DNA of 56,041 bases from Nostoc foliaceum FACHB-393 (GCF_014698505.1 NZ_JACJTD010000045.1:1-56041), one strand, 5' to 3'; positions 46,354 to 54,536 are shown, numbered from the stretch's first letter. Notes: generated from the sequence alone by a model not told the origin. Program-made: numbers and translations.

Positions 46354-46654
46354 TTAATCTACCTCAACAATGATTTTTCTCCCATGGGAATATTGCTCAT
46401 TATGCCACAAGCTCTTCAAGTTAAGATACCGACAATCTCAATTCTAAAAGTAGTAAAGATGTTTTGGGTTGAGTTGATGCGATTTTACTTCATAAAGAGT
46501 AAATTATAACGAACTGAAGCTATAAGTTGAACTTTTCATAAAAACTAATGCGGTAACTCGTGTATTTTTTGTTTTCCCTGTCCATCCAAAATACAAATTG
46601 TGCGATCGCCTTTATTAAGCAAAGGCGATTATCAATCGTTCTCATCAAATACTT
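46354..46654. other. intergenic region upstream of the helicase gene
   Basis: No gene is supported in 301 bases. A HIP1-like TGCGATCGCC occurs at about 46600, and GGCGATT/AATCGCC repeats suggest a small hairpin there. Confidence 0.4.
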
Positions 46655-47500
46655 TCAATTCTCCTCTACACTCAAATCAATCACCTCAAGAACATCTGGC
46701 AACCAGCGAACGTGTTCCACAATCTTGTCGTGAGTCCGAGCTTTATCTCGTGTCACCGTTCCCCACAGCTTACCTTTTTCGGTTAGATGCCAGATATTTT
46801 TGTGACTTTGTTTACCATTGGTGTCAGTGTTAATTTGGACCTCCTTGGTTTGCAAGCCAGCAGATTCCAAAACACGGTTAACTATTTGTGGCTTTACGGG
46901 TTTGGGCAGTCCGTTGCGTTCGGCATATAATTCACCGATTGCAGTTGGAGACAAATGTCGGTCGGGAGTCGCAACGATTTCCTGGATTGCTCCGACCAAC
47001 TCCTGTGCCATCGGAGCTATTTCGGGACGCAGCACTTGTACACCTCGAAGGATGGTGATGGTTTGAAGTTCTGCACTAAGCCTTGTGCCAGACAGAATCT
47101 TTTGCCCAAAGCTAACGAGTTCATCAAGCGTGGGTTTAATATTTTGTTGTTGGTTTGGCTTGGGCATTTCGTACTTCCCAGTACGCCGCAGTGAGGGAAG
47201 CACTTCGTGAAAAACCCAGCGCTGGAAACGTTTAGCGACTGGTTTACGGGATTTGAAAATCAATCGGTAAAGTCCAGCTTCAGTCACTGTAAGCATTTCT
47301 TGTCCTTGAGGGTTGTCATCACCAGGGGTATAGACATTAGCTAGACCCCTCTCGTCTTCATCGAAAGAACCTAACGCATCACTTGGATTCTTAATTTCAA
47401 GAATTGCACAGACATCGGCAGCGACCCATTCTGGTTTCTCTGGTGTACCAACGAATCGGACTTGTTGAGACTCAAACACAAAAACTGATAAATCCGACAT
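46655..47500 (-). CDS. BRO N-terminal domain protein (phage antirepressor-like)
   Basis: The 281 residues begin with a BRO-N domain: VFVFESQQVRFVGTPEKPEW, VAADVCAILEIKNPSDALGS, TVTEAGLYRLIFKSRKP and FQRWVFHEVLPSLRRTGKYE. A helical middle and a C-terminal domain follow (LTEKGKLWGTVTRDKARTHD). BRO/antirepressor proteins bind DNA in phages and plasmids. It lies 4 bp from the next small gene on the same strand, so both are probably in the plasmid operon. Confidence 0.85.
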   Translation of the reverse strand: MSDLSVFVFESQQVRFVGTPEKPEWVAADVCAILEIKNPSDALGSFDEDERGLANVYTPGDDNPQGQEMLTVTEAGLYRLIFKSRKPVAKRFQRWVFHEVLPSLRRTGKYEMPKPNQQQNIKPTLDELVSFGQKILSGTRLSAELQTITILRGVQVLRPEIAPMAQELVGAIQEIVATPDRHLSPTAIGELYAERNGLPKPVKPQIVNRVLESAGLQTKEVQINTDTNGKQSHKNIWHLTEKGKLWGTVTRDKARTHDKIVEHVRWLPDVLEVIDLSVEEN

Positions 47501-47504
47501 AAAT

Positions 47505-47696
47505 TCAATTCTCCTTAATTGTTACCCAATCACTCAAAACAGCTATACAGCAAGCGGTCAATGTTGGCCTTCTCAAAGTCTTACTCTCATGTTTAGCGAT
47601 GTAACCGCCCTCTAATTTGTTTTGTTCAAAAGAAACTCCAATTACGTCAAAAACTTTATTAGCAACATCAAGAGAGATAGATTTCGACCAAGACAT
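47505..47696 (-). CDS. small hypothetical protein
   Basis: The 63-residue frame (MSWSKSISLDVANKVFDVIG ..., ending VLSDWVTIKEN) starts at the ATG at 47696, 7 bases after a GGAG ribosome-binding site; the 12 upstream codons are unlikely. It stands 4 bp from the BRO-N gene. I do not recognise the family. Confidence 0.55.
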   Translation of the reverse strand: MSWSKSISLDVANKVFDVIGVSFEQNKLEGGYIAKHESKTLRRPTLTACCIAVLSDWVTIKEN

Positions 47697-47759
47697 ATTT
47701 ACTCCTATAAATCGAAAATACCAGCTAAACAATTAAAACCAATCTTCAGCTACTTCAAC

Positions 47760-48095
47760 TTATTCCCCTTTTTGAACCAGTAATTTTCCAGACACCCCAG
47801 CCGTAAAACCTAACCCAATCGCCGCCACAGTCACACCGGGCTTAATAAACAACGTCGCAATTCCGATAACTGCACCCCAAAGACAGCCATAGCAGCAAAC
47901 GATAATCAACTGATTTCTGGGTTTAGCTCTTTCGTCTTCAATAGATTGGTGAACGATGGCATAGTTTTCCATCTGATTAATAATTTCTAGTAAAGAAGCG
48001 CCGTACTGTTTTTCTAGGCGTTCGATAGCCAATCTGTCTTGCTTAACTGGACTGATAGCTAGTTTTTGCAATGCTGTGGTTAATTTTTCGCTCAT
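47760..48095 (-). CDS. small membrane protein with coiled-coil N-terminus
   Basis: The 111 residues have a charged helical N-terminus (RLAIERLEKQYGASLLEIIN) and two hydrophobic segments (LIIVCCYGCLWGAVIGIATL; GVTVAAIGLGFTAGVSG) forming a hairpin in the membrane. It resembles small plasmid-encoded inner-membrane proteins but no family is recognised. Confidence 0.55.
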   Translation of the reverse strand: MSEKLTTALQKLAISPVKQDRLAIERLEKQYGASLLEIINQMENYAIVHQSIEDERAKPRNQLIIVCCYGCLWGAVIGIATLFIKPGVTVAAIGLGFTAGVSGKLLVQKGE

Positions 48096-48161
48096 GACAC
48101 CAAAAAAATTAAGAGAATCATCCGTTAAAAAAAATTGTGAATAATGATGAAAGAGGAAATG

Positions 48162-48563
48162 TCAAATACGGCTTAACGCAAGAAAGCAAAACTTAATTCG
48201 TAAAGATGTAGCCTTAATCCAAGTCTGGTGGTTGTTGAGTCCACCTTTTTGTAACCAGACTTGATGGTAGTGAACTGAGATGCGGCTGCTACTTCTGCCA
48301 TAGTAATTTTCATGGCAACGGGAGCATACCCCTACACAATCCCAGCCAGAAATTTCGTAACCAGATACGCTTGCACTAGGGAAATGCAGTAAAAACATTC
48401 CCAAAAAGCGGCGCAATAAAGAGCGTTTGTATTTGATGTGATGTACAACAGTGGCGCGTCCGTGCCAGGGATTATTAGTGCAGAGTGGTTGCAGCTTTCT
48501 TACACGACGGCAAGTTATTGACCAGTTACTAGCGTATTCAAATTTACTTAAAGATTTACGCAT
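48162..48563 (-). CDS. HNH-like small protein
   Basis: The 133-residue basic protein has CTNNPWHGRATVVHHIKYKR followed by CVGVCSRCHENYYG and a further VHYHQVW. The paired His (VVHHI) with two Cys pairs fits a treble-clef HNH nuclease fold. Catalytic competence cannot be judged. It lies between two membrane/ATPase genes on the same strand. Confidence 0.55.
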   Translation of the reverse strand: MRKSLSKFEYASNWSITCRRVRKLQPLCTNNPWHGRATVVHHIKYKRSLLRRFLGMFLLHFPSASVSGYEISGWDCVGVCSRCHENYYGRSSSRISVHYHQVWLQKGGLNNHQTWIKATSLRIKFCFLALSRI

Positions 48564-48657
48564 TATGTGAGTCGAATTAGTTCAATAATTAGTCAGATTC
48601 GAGACAGAGGTGAACAAAATCTCCCTTTCTTAAGAGTCAGGTTGCAACTAACATCAA

Positions 48658-50166
48658 TCAAACATCAATTTTAAATTTGTAAATTAATCCTTGATGGTCA
48701 GTTTGGCGGATAAGTGTAACAATTGCTGTTTTTAATTCATCAGCACGGTCATTTTGCCCCAATTCTTTGACGATAAAATCTTCTAAAGTAGAATGCCGTG
48801 TCCGCTCCAATTTATCAATCATCTGTTGAGAAGGACTTCTTTGTGTAGCTGTAGCTGTTCTCAACTGCTGCCGTTGTTGAGTTGACAATGAATCTCCTGT
48901 TGGTTTATCGTTGTCCCGATCAAGAGCAGAGTAATTAGGCAATTCTGGCATTGCGCTCCATGTAGAATTCCCCCCAAAGAACACAGCGCGGTTACATGGA
49001 GAGGCTTTAATTAAAGTGTTTATTCTCTCTAAATCAATCATTTCGAGAATCGGTGACTTTTTCCACTGTTTTAAAACATTAGTATTCTTGTCTGAAATGA
49101 TGGCAACTGCCGTAATTTGGCTAGTAGCTGATAAATTTAATCCTAGTGGCCCAACATAAGGAGATTGAGCAAGTAGCCAAACATTCTCCTTGCTAGAACC
49201 ACCAAGTGAAGAAATATGTAAAATCAATGTGCCAATGCGCTCGTTTCGACATTTTTTAGCCGCATCTCCAAGGGTGGAACCTTCGTCAATAACTAATAAA
49301 GATTCCTCTTGATTATTAGCCCATTCGATGTAACCTATTTCTTCCTTGGTTCCATCAAGTACTTCATCCATCCATTTACAAATATTTTCTGGGGATTCAT
49401 TTTTGCATTTTTTACGCCGAACAACGTCAACCACGCCCTCTGTGTAACCATATTCAGATGGTTCATTTTTGGGGTCAATATAAAAGATTTTGCGGTTTGG
49501 CTTTTCGGCTTTGATTCGACGTAAAGCATTAGCAACCAGCATTCCTTTTCCGCTTCCACCAATCCCAAAAATAATGCAATTCCGAATAGGTGAAGCAATT
49601 TCTCGAACTATATCTATAACGTGTGTGGGATTGTGAATTGAAGATGATGTATTAGTAGCTGCAAGTTCAGTAGAATGCGAATTAGATTGTTGTGAGAGAA
49701 ATGTGGATTGTTGCAGGGAATTAGAAGAAGTTAGTGAGAAGAATGGTTGATTTAATGATTGACTAGATTGTGATGCATCCTCAATATAATCGATTGCTGC
49801 GTTTGAAAAAGCGTATTCTTGACTGCTAGCAAAATGCAACTCTCGCTCTATATCATCCTTACCTACTTGCTGTATATATGCCCTAAAGTCATCACCGGAC
49901 AAAATATGAGCAATGCAGCCATATTCTCTAATCGCTGCTTGATTGCGTTGAATTTCTTTAGCTTTTTTAAAACTACTATATAGTGTCCATCCGGCAATCA
50001 GCGCTCCAGTCAGTGGCGAGGTGGCCGAAGCTGCAACTGCTGCCACAATCAACCCAAGAGCAATATTCCATTGAACGTTGTTTTCGGTAGTGGACTTAAA
50101 AGCGATCGCGCTCCATTGCTCCGGGGTTCTTTGGGTCTTATTAATATCAAAACGTGTCATATTCAT
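48658..50166 (-). CDS. plasmid P-loop ATPase with N-terminal membrane hairpin
   Basis: The 502 residues begin with one or two hydrophobic segments (ALGLIVAAVAASATSPLTGA, ~36-55), then a Ser/Gln-rich linker and an ATPase core with Walker A GIGGSGKGM (201-209), KIFYIDPKNEPSEYGY and Walker B LLVIDEGS (~300). The C-terminal ~100 residues are polar and helical. The order resembles VirD4/TraG/FtsK-like DNA-handling ATPases or phage ATPases. It follows three membrane or coiled-coil genes in the same direction, so a transfer or partition role is plausible but not shown. Confidence 0.6.
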   Translation of the reverse strand: MNMTRFDINKTQRTPEQWSAIAFKSTTENNVQWNIALGLIVAAVAASATSPLTGALIAGWTLYSSFKKAKEIQRNQAAIREYGCIAHILSGDDFRAYIQQVGKDDIERELHFASSQEYAFSNAAIDYIEDASQSSQSLNQPFFSLTSSNSLQQSTFLSQQSNSHSTELAATNTSSSIHNPTHVIDIVREIASPIRNCIIFGIGGSGKGMLVANALRRIKAEKPNRKIFYIDPKNEPSEYGYTEGVVDVVRRKKCKNESPENICKWMDEVLDGTKEEIGYIEWANNQEESLLVIDEGSTLGDAAKKCRNERIGTLILHISSLGGSSKENVWLLAQSPYVGPLGLNLSATSQITAVAIISDKNTNVLKQWKKSPILEMIDLERINTLIKASPCNRAVFFGGNSTWSAMPELPNYSALDRDNDKPTGDSLSTQQRQQLRTATATQRSPSQQMIDKLERTRHSTLEDFIVKELGQNDRADELKTAIVTLIRQTDHQGLIYKFKIDV

Positions 50167-50250
50167 ATTTTTTTATAAAAATCTGGTATTTAAGCGAGAA
50201 AGGGAGAAATCCGGGTGAAGACTACGCTCCCGGACTTAACTTATTGCTCG

Positions 50251-50925
50251 CTAGGGAATAATGGCGTAAGACAATTTACCAACCCAAATGATTAAAGAAA
50301 CTATTACTTCAATTGCAAACAACGTAACTAGCGCCAATGCCAAATTACCGTAGTCTAATTTCCCCCACTGCCCTGTCGCCAAAATAAATATTAAGTCTGA
50401 GATTTTACCGCTAGCCACAGGTGAATAAACAGTAAGGCAAATCATGAAATCAACGGTGTAAGTAAAGATTTTCAACACCTCTAAGTTGCTGACAACAGAG
50501 ATTGGAAGATGATTGTATGTGCGTTTGAGCATTATGAGAGTGGGATCATCAGTATCTTTCTCTTGATAGCGGGAACGCCCATCAGCCTCGGTAACAATCT
50601 TCTCTATAAACTTTTCATTGTTATAGAGAATCAGGGGCAGTATTTCAATAATTTGAATTACGCTCCAAAGTATTGCTCCGAGTATCCAAGAAAGACTCTT
50701 TGAAAATATTGCTGCAATTCCGTTGAGCAGAGGGATTGAAGCGACCAGAGAGATAAATGCGCTACTGGTGGCTTTAGCTCCTAAAAAAGATACTGCTCTT
50801 TCATAAGGCTGAATGTTCAAATAGGCGAACCAGATGCCAGCTACTACTAACCCCCAATATAAAAGCCGTAGCCAGGAGTTAGTTTTTGCTTGTCCATTCT
50901 GATTTTTGGGCATCGTGAAATTCAT
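50251..50925 (-). CDS. multi-spanning membrane protein
   Basis: The 224-residue protein has about five hydrophobic segments (LLYWGLVVAGIWFAYLNI, AFISLVASIPLLNGIAAIF, ILGAILWSVIQIIEILPLIL, a weaker VDFMICLTVYSPV, and LALALVTLFAIEVIVSLIIW) with a polar loop of ~50 residues. Its ATG overlaps the stop of the upstream gene (ATGA, 50922-50925), indicating translational coupling. No family is recognised. It may form a membrane complex with the ATPase downstream. Confidence 0.6.
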   Translation of the reverse strand: MNFTMPKNQNGQAKTNSWLRLLYWGLVVAGIWFAYLNIQPYERAVSFLGAKATSSAFISLVASIPLLNGIAAIFSKSLSWILGAILWSVIQIIEILPLILYNNEKFIEKIVTEADGRSRYQEKDTDDPTLIMLKRTYNHLPISVVSNLEVLKIFTYTVDFMICLTVYSPVASGKISDLIFILATGQWGKLDYGNLALALVTLFAIEVIVSLIIWVGKLSYAIIP

Positions 50926-51410
50926 TTTGCTCCTTCATCTATTGGCTGGCTGTATGTACCACCACGAAAGCGTTTAAGCCTAGTGGCAACTAAATCTCTG
51001 TTTCCGGTAAAAGCGATCGCCTCCACTTCTCCCCTATCAGCAATCACACCAGTATTACCGTTGGCATCACAGACTACAGTTCCTTTCGGCAAAGGGTTCA
51101 GTGTGATCCGGTCTTTGATAACCTTTCCTTGGACAATCGTCACGTATTTATGAGGGTAGACTGTGGCCACAATTGGCAGACATCCAGATTCATACCTGGA
51201 ATCAGCAATAGTCGCTTGTTCCTTCTCAAACTCAAGTTGTTGCTCCAGGATTGTTTGTTGCTTAGAGTTTTCAGCAATGGATTGCTTAATGTCTGATACT
51301 GCTCCCATATTCCTTTGAATATCACCAGAGGAATAAAGCAGAGATACCCCAATTAACGCGCCAAACACAATCGATGTTTTGTGTTTTCTCCAAATCCTGG
51401 TGTTGTTCAC
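50922..51410 (-). CDS. single-span membrane protein with coiled coil
   Basis: The 162 residues have a basic N-terminus, one transmembrane helix (SIVFGALIGVSLLYSSG), a coiled coil (AENSKQQTILEQQLEFEKEQ) and a beta-rich distal domain with two Cys (SGCLPIVATVYP; TVVCDANGN). It is coupled by ATGA to both neighbours (50922-50925 and 51407-51410). The topology suggests that the Cys-containing domain faces the periplasm. No family is recognised. Confidence 0.6.
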   Translation of the reverse strand: MNNTRIWRKHKTSIVFGALIGVSLLYSSGDIQRNMGAVSDIKQSIAENSKQQTILEQQLEFEKEQATIADSRYESGCLPIVATVYPHKYVTIVQGKVIKDRITLNPLPKGTVVCDANGNTGVIADRGEVEAIAFTGNRDLVATRLKRFRGGTYSQPIDEGAK

Positions 51411-52048
51411 TCGCCCATCTCCTCTAAAAAAGCATCAATACTAAAACTGGTATCCGCAGGAGCTAAAGACTTGAAATTCTGTACATCAGATTTGACTTGA
51501 GGGGCAAGAGATTTTACTTCGCTCAAAAAGGCATCAACGTCTACTGTTTCCACACCATAACCAGCAAGCAGCTTATTGATTTGCTTATCGTTATCAGAAA
51601 GCGAACGCAAGTATTCAGTGCTGTACTGTGTTTGCTCAAGGAAAGAATTAGCTACAGCACCCCTGCTATGATCTAACGCCCTTTGAAACACCTTCGCCTC
51701 TAATGTTGCTATTGCATTGGCTTGGGCTACCGCACTACTCATTACCACCCGAATCATCCCTGCCATCATCTGATGATTGACGTTCGGAATAATATTAGCC
51801 GCCATGTTGGTTGCTTGTTGAATCGCTGATGCTTCTTGTTCTGATGCTGGCAAGTGCTTTTGACTATTAATTGCTGCACCAGCCAGTTCAAACACTTTCT
51901 CCAACTCTTCTGTGATATCTGGGCTAAACTCATCGCCTTCAGGGTCAACGTCTGCCCCGTGGTCACGCATGATTCGCAATGCTTCTATCACTTGCACATC
52001 GCTGTAGCGATCGCTGAAATATTCGATTACTTGTTTTCTGGTAAACAT
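51407..52048 (-). CDS. helical hypothetical protein in plasmid operon
   Basis: The frame starts at the ATG at 52048, 8 bases after an AGGAG ribosome-binding site, rather than at the earlier in-frame ATG. The ~213 residues open with TRKQVIEYFSDRYSDVQVIE, a helix-turn-helix-like stretch, and continue as Ala/Gln-rich helices (AMAQ-type repeats at NMAANIIPNVNHQMMAG). It begins 2 bp after the HTH gene stop and overlaps the next gene by ATGA. The function is unknown. Confidence 0.55.
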   Translation of the reverse strand: MFTRKQVIEYFSDRYSDVQVIEALRIMRDHGADVDPEGDEFSPDITEELEKVFELAGAAINSQKHLPASEQEASAIQQATNMAANIIPNVNHQMMAGMIRVVMSSAVAQANAIATLEAKVFQRALDHSRGAVANSFLEQTQYSTEYLRSLSDNDKQINKLLAGYGVETVDVDAFLSEVKSLAPQVKSDVQNFKSLAPADTSFSIDAFLEEMGE

Positions 52049-52050
52049 TA

Positions 52051-52428
52051 CTAATTCTCCTTCCATTGTTCAAAATCTTTGCGACGTAAATGCATGAAAT
52101 TCATTTTGAGAAATTCTTTAACTTGAGTATTGTTCTTAATACCTTTTTCGACTTCTTCCCCTTTCAATAAATAAATAATTGCTAATAAAAACCTTTGGTA
52201 AGCATCTAAATAATTACTTCGGACTCCTCGGCAGTTTTCATAATAACTGAATCGGAGTGGTGGAATTTCGTTGATAATTTTTTCCTCCCACCTCCAAAGA
52301 GTTGTGCGATGAAATCCTAAAAAATTCGCCCATTGTTCTCTTGATAGTAAATTATCCAAAAAAGCATCGCGGATTTTAGAATCTTGTTTGATGTATTGCA
52401 AAATCTCAGGTAAATCAGTCCGCGACAT
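52051..52428 (-). CDS. HTH DNA-binding protein, first gene of the plasmid operon
   Basis: The ATG at 52428 follows an AGG-rich ribosome-binding site. The 125 residues contain a helix-turn-helix (REQWANFLGFHRTTLWRWEE), a basic middle region and a helical tail. It directly follows the GTTGCA repeat cluster at 52430-52690, so it may bind those sites as an autoregulator or replication initiator. Its stop is 2 bp before the next start, indicating an operon. I do not recognise the family. Confidence 0.6.
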   Translation of the reverse strand: MSRTDLPEILQYIKQDSKIRDAFLDNLLSREQWANFLGFHRTTLWRWEEKIINEIPPLRFSYYENCRGVRSNYLDAYQRFLLAIIYLLKGEEVEKGIKNNTQVKEFLKMNFMHLRRKDFEQWKEN

Positions 52429-52429
52429 T

Positions 52430-52690
52430 GTTGCACCTGCCTTCTGCAACATTTTTGTCGGTGACTGCAACACGGTTGCACCTACTTTTTACTCCATCAT
52501 CAAAAACTAAAAAAACTACTGTTTTTGGTCTATTTGAGACTTGATTTTTGTTGTTCATCAGAATAACCAGAGCAAAATGTTGCAAGAGTTGCTGCAAAAT
52601 GTTGCAAGAGTTAGTGCAACATTTTGCCAAAAATTGAGGTTTTGATACCTGCAACATAAATGAGCAATGTTGCAACGTTGCAGGTATCTA
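52430..52690. repeat. GTTGCA iteron-like cluster with nested inverted repeats
   Basis: About eleven GTTGCA/TGCAAC units occur in 260 bases, including ATGTTGCAAGAGTTG and ATGTTGCAAGAGTTAG in tandem. GATACCTGCAAC (52644-52655) and GTTGCAGGTATC (52677-52688) are perfect inverted arms, with GCAACAT...ATGTTGC nested inside. The ORF on the minus strand here just reads the repeats. A replication origin or operator array is likely. Confidence 0.6.
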
Positions 52691-52754
52691 AATAATTAAT
52701 GTTAGTAAAAAAGCAGTCTTTCCTGGTAAGAAATAAGATTCATCACTCTATTTA

Positions 52755-53063
52755 CTATTCACCATACCAATAAGCTTGATGGAGAGCATTGTAGGTATCA
52801 GGGTCAACTTTGCCCGCTAACTTCTTGTAATCAAGTCCATTTTGGAATGCTGATTTTAGTTCTGGGGATATTGGAATACCACTAGCTTTTACCTTGTCAA
52901 TTTCTTGGTCAATCAGTGACTTATAGCGTGATTGTGCTTTGGGCATAGAGATTTTCCCTACTTGTAAATCCTGATGTAAACTCTCCATTTTCCCTTCAAA
53001 AGTCTGTTTTTTGGAGTGAGCAAGTGCTGCTCCCACTAGTCCTGCAATTACAAGGTCAATCAT
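52755..53063 (-). CDS. small protein with N-terminal membrane segment
   Basis: The 102 residues begin with a short hydrophobic helix (MIDLVIAGLVGAALAHSKK) and continue as a charged helical domain (KAQSRYKSLIDQEIDKVKAS) with a C-terminal YNALHQAYWYGE. It overlaps the upstream small gene by 4 bases. The hydrophobic start resembles SHOCT-type proteins, but that is only a resemblance. Confidence 0.5.
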   Translation of the reverse strand: MIDLVIAGLVGAALAHSKKQTFEGKMESLHQDLQVGKISMPKAQSRYKSLIDQEIDKVKASGIPISPELKSAFQNGLDYKKLAGKVDPDTYNALHQAYWYGE

Positions 53064-53257
53064 GAAACCAGTCCTCCGTTATCTAACTGATGCAAGTTAA
53101 ACTGATCGCTTCCTTGTAACGCTTCTTTGAGTGCGTCAAACCCGTTGTTTGCCATATAATCTGAGTAAGTAATTTTAGTTTGTGCGATCTTTGTTTTAGA
53201 AGGATCGCTTTTTATTGTTCGCCCTTCTAAAACGGTGTTTGTTGCCAAATACAGCAT
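53060..53257 (-). CDS. small hypothetical protein
   Basis: This 65-codon frame overlaps the following gene by ATGA (53060-53063), which supports translation. It has a Lys/Thr-rich N-terminal half and ends LHQLDNGGLVS. A likelier start may be internal (MANNGFDALKEALQGSDQFN). No family is recognised. Confidence 0.45.
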   Translation of the reverse strand: MLYLATNTVLEGRTIKSDPSKTKIAQTKITYSDYMANNGFDALKEALQGSDQFNLHQLDNGGLVS

Positions 53258-53282
53258 TGATACATTTGATATTCACATAATA

Positions 53283-53303
53283 AAAAACCCGTACTATAAC
53301 GGG
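53283..53303 (-). terminator. minus-strand intrinsic terminator
   Basis: CCCGT-TATAGT-ACGGG followed by TTTTTTA on the minus strand forms a classic hairpin plus T-run. It would end leftward transcripts from the small HTH gene at 53547 before the next gene pair. Confidence 0.55.
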
Positions 53304-53313
53304 CAATAGTTTG

Positions 53314-53372
53314 AACTGTACTTTGTCCAGTTCTTTTTAAGATCGCACAAAAGAACTGGACAAAGTACAGTT
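53314..53372. repeat. perfect 24-bp inverted repeat
   Basis: The arms 53314-53337 (starting AACTGTACTTTGTCC) and 53349-53372 (ending CAAAGTACAGTT) are perfect complements with an 11-base loop. The hairpin is far stronger than a normal terminator and has no gene in it. Confidence 0.85.
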
Positions 53373-53546
53373 TTTAATGAATATTTTTGATATTTGACTG
53401 AGTGCAAGCTTCATGGCTAAGATATTTTAGACAAAGTTTTAACAGTTATGAGTTATCAGTAAAGAATGCTTTTTTTATCCTTGGGTTAAAGTCCCCTACT
53501 TCTAAAAAGTGGTAGGTAACAGTTAGTGGGTCAAATCCCTTAACTG

Positions 53547-53583
53547 TTACTGTGATAACTGATAACTGATAACTGATAACTGT
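53547..53583. repeat. AACTGAT tandem repeat
   Basis: GATAACTGATAACTGATAAC units in tandem, a common Nostoc short repeat, overlap the 3' end of the HTH gene. Confidence 0.7.
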
Positions 53584-53804
53584 TTACTGTTCACTGATTT
53601 AACGTATTTTTCTCTAAGTTGTGGGTTTTGACTAAGCAAATGGTGTAACCGATTGAGTTCTTTTAAAGTGCGTTCAGTTACTCGTCTAGTTTGATTACTC
53701 CATCTATCTACTGTGCAGGTTTTCACTCCCATTAACTCGGCTAACTGCCGATGGTACATGGGATGTTTCCCTAGAAAGTCATGAAGTGATTCGATTTCTG
53801 GCAT
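53547..53804 (-). CDS. small HTH protein with a repeat-derived tail
   Basis: The ATG at 53804 (MPEIESLHDFLGKHPMYHRQ) begins an 85-residue protein with a helix-turn-helix (RQLAELMGVKTCTVDRWSNQ). The last ~15 residues (KQLSVISYQLSQ) are read from an AACTGATAACTGAT tandem repeat, so the C-terminus has been extended by repeat insertion. It is divergent from the small gene at 53957, with two symmetrical sites between them. Confidence 0.55.
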   Translation of the reverse strand: MPEIESLHDFLGKHPMYHRQLAELMGVKTCTVDRWSNQTRRVTERTLKELNRLHHLLSQNPQLREKYVKSVNSKQLSVISYQLSQ

Positions 53805-53852
53805 ATAGACGACCTTTAACGTCAAAGCGATTCTAGAGTAGTACAAATATAC

Positions 53853-53929
53853 TATCTATACCCCTATAGATAAGATATCCTTTTAGTAAGACTTTTTGAT
53901 AAAAACATCTAACTATAGGGGTATAGTTA
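53853..53929. promoter_or_regulatory. twin CTATACCCCTATAG operators between divergent genes
   Basis: TATCTATACCCCTATAGATA (53853-53872) and TAACTATAGGGGTATAGTTA (53910-53929) are each perfect palindromic-arm sites. They contain the same 14-bp core on opposite strands, with centres 57 bp apart. They lie between the divergent HTH gene and the RHH-like gene. Confidence 0.7.
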
Positions 53930-53956
53930 TATAAAAGTCTCCTTGTTAATCAAAAA

Positions 53957-54172
53957 ATGCCTAAGAAAACTACACCAAAAATGATTCAAATCGCAGTTTC
54001 TATTCCAGAGCCGTTGTATGAAGCAGCAAAACGGATTCAAGCAATGGAAGGATGGAATGAGTCAGAAATGCATCGACTGTTTTGGGAAAAAGGATTTGCG
54101 CTTCACGTTCAGGGAACTCTTGCCCGTCATCAATTGGGTTTGATTCCTTCTGAAGAAAATCTGGTCGAGTGA
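53957..54172 (+). CDS. small RHH-like protein
   Basis: The 71-residue basic protein begins MPKKTTPKMIQIAVSIPEPL, a short beta strand followed by two helices, which fits a ribbon-helix-helix (CopG-like) or antitoxin DNA-binding fold. It has no toxin gene beside it. It is the only plus-strand gene in this part and is divergent from the HTH gene, with the twin operators between them, so it is the natural candidate to bind them. Confidence 0.55.
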   Translation: MPKKTTPKMIQIAVSIPEPLYEAAKRIQAMEGWNESEMHRLFWEKGFALHVQGTLARHQLGLIPSEENLVE

Positions 54173-54246
54173 TGAGGGAACAAGGGAGGAAAAGGAAGGG
54201 AGAAAACAGAATTATGTTTGACTAATTCTTCTTCTCCCTTGCCTCT

Positions 54247-54522
54247 TCAAGAATCCTTCCTCTGTTTGACTAGCACTGAACGCAAGTACTGCCGACAAGC
54301 TGCTTCTCCCCGACAGATCAGAATCCGCAGCGCCTGTATTTCCTGCATTGGAGAAACACAGATTTCGGCAATGGCACTAATCAGATTTTGTTGCGATCGC
54401 ACATAATCTTGATGCTGCTGCTCTAACACAACAATCTTGGAGTTTAACTGCTGTATCTGCCGTAATGCTTGAGTTAAGGACGATTCTTTGTTTCGAGAGC
54501 GATTATCCAAAGTGAATGTCAT
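54247..54522 (-). CDS. small coiled-coil protein
   Basis: The 91 residues form a coiled coil (LTQALRQIQQLNSKIVVLEQ ...) followed by a helical C-terminal half with two Cys (LICRGEAACRQYLRS). It stands 14 bp from the preceding gene on the same strand. No family is recognised. Confidence 0.5.
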   Translation of the reverse strand: MTFTLDNRSRNKESSLTQALRQIQQLNSKIVVLEQQHQDYVRSQQNLISAIAEICVSPMQEIQALRILICRGEAACRQYLRSVLVKQRKDS

Positions 54523-54536
54523 TTTCTTGCTCCTAC

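Noticed and set aside
52415..52675. Minus-strand 86-aa ORF upstream of the HTH gene
   Set aside because: Its Cys/Gln-rich peptide is produced by the GTTGCA repeats; the start has no ribosome-binding site.
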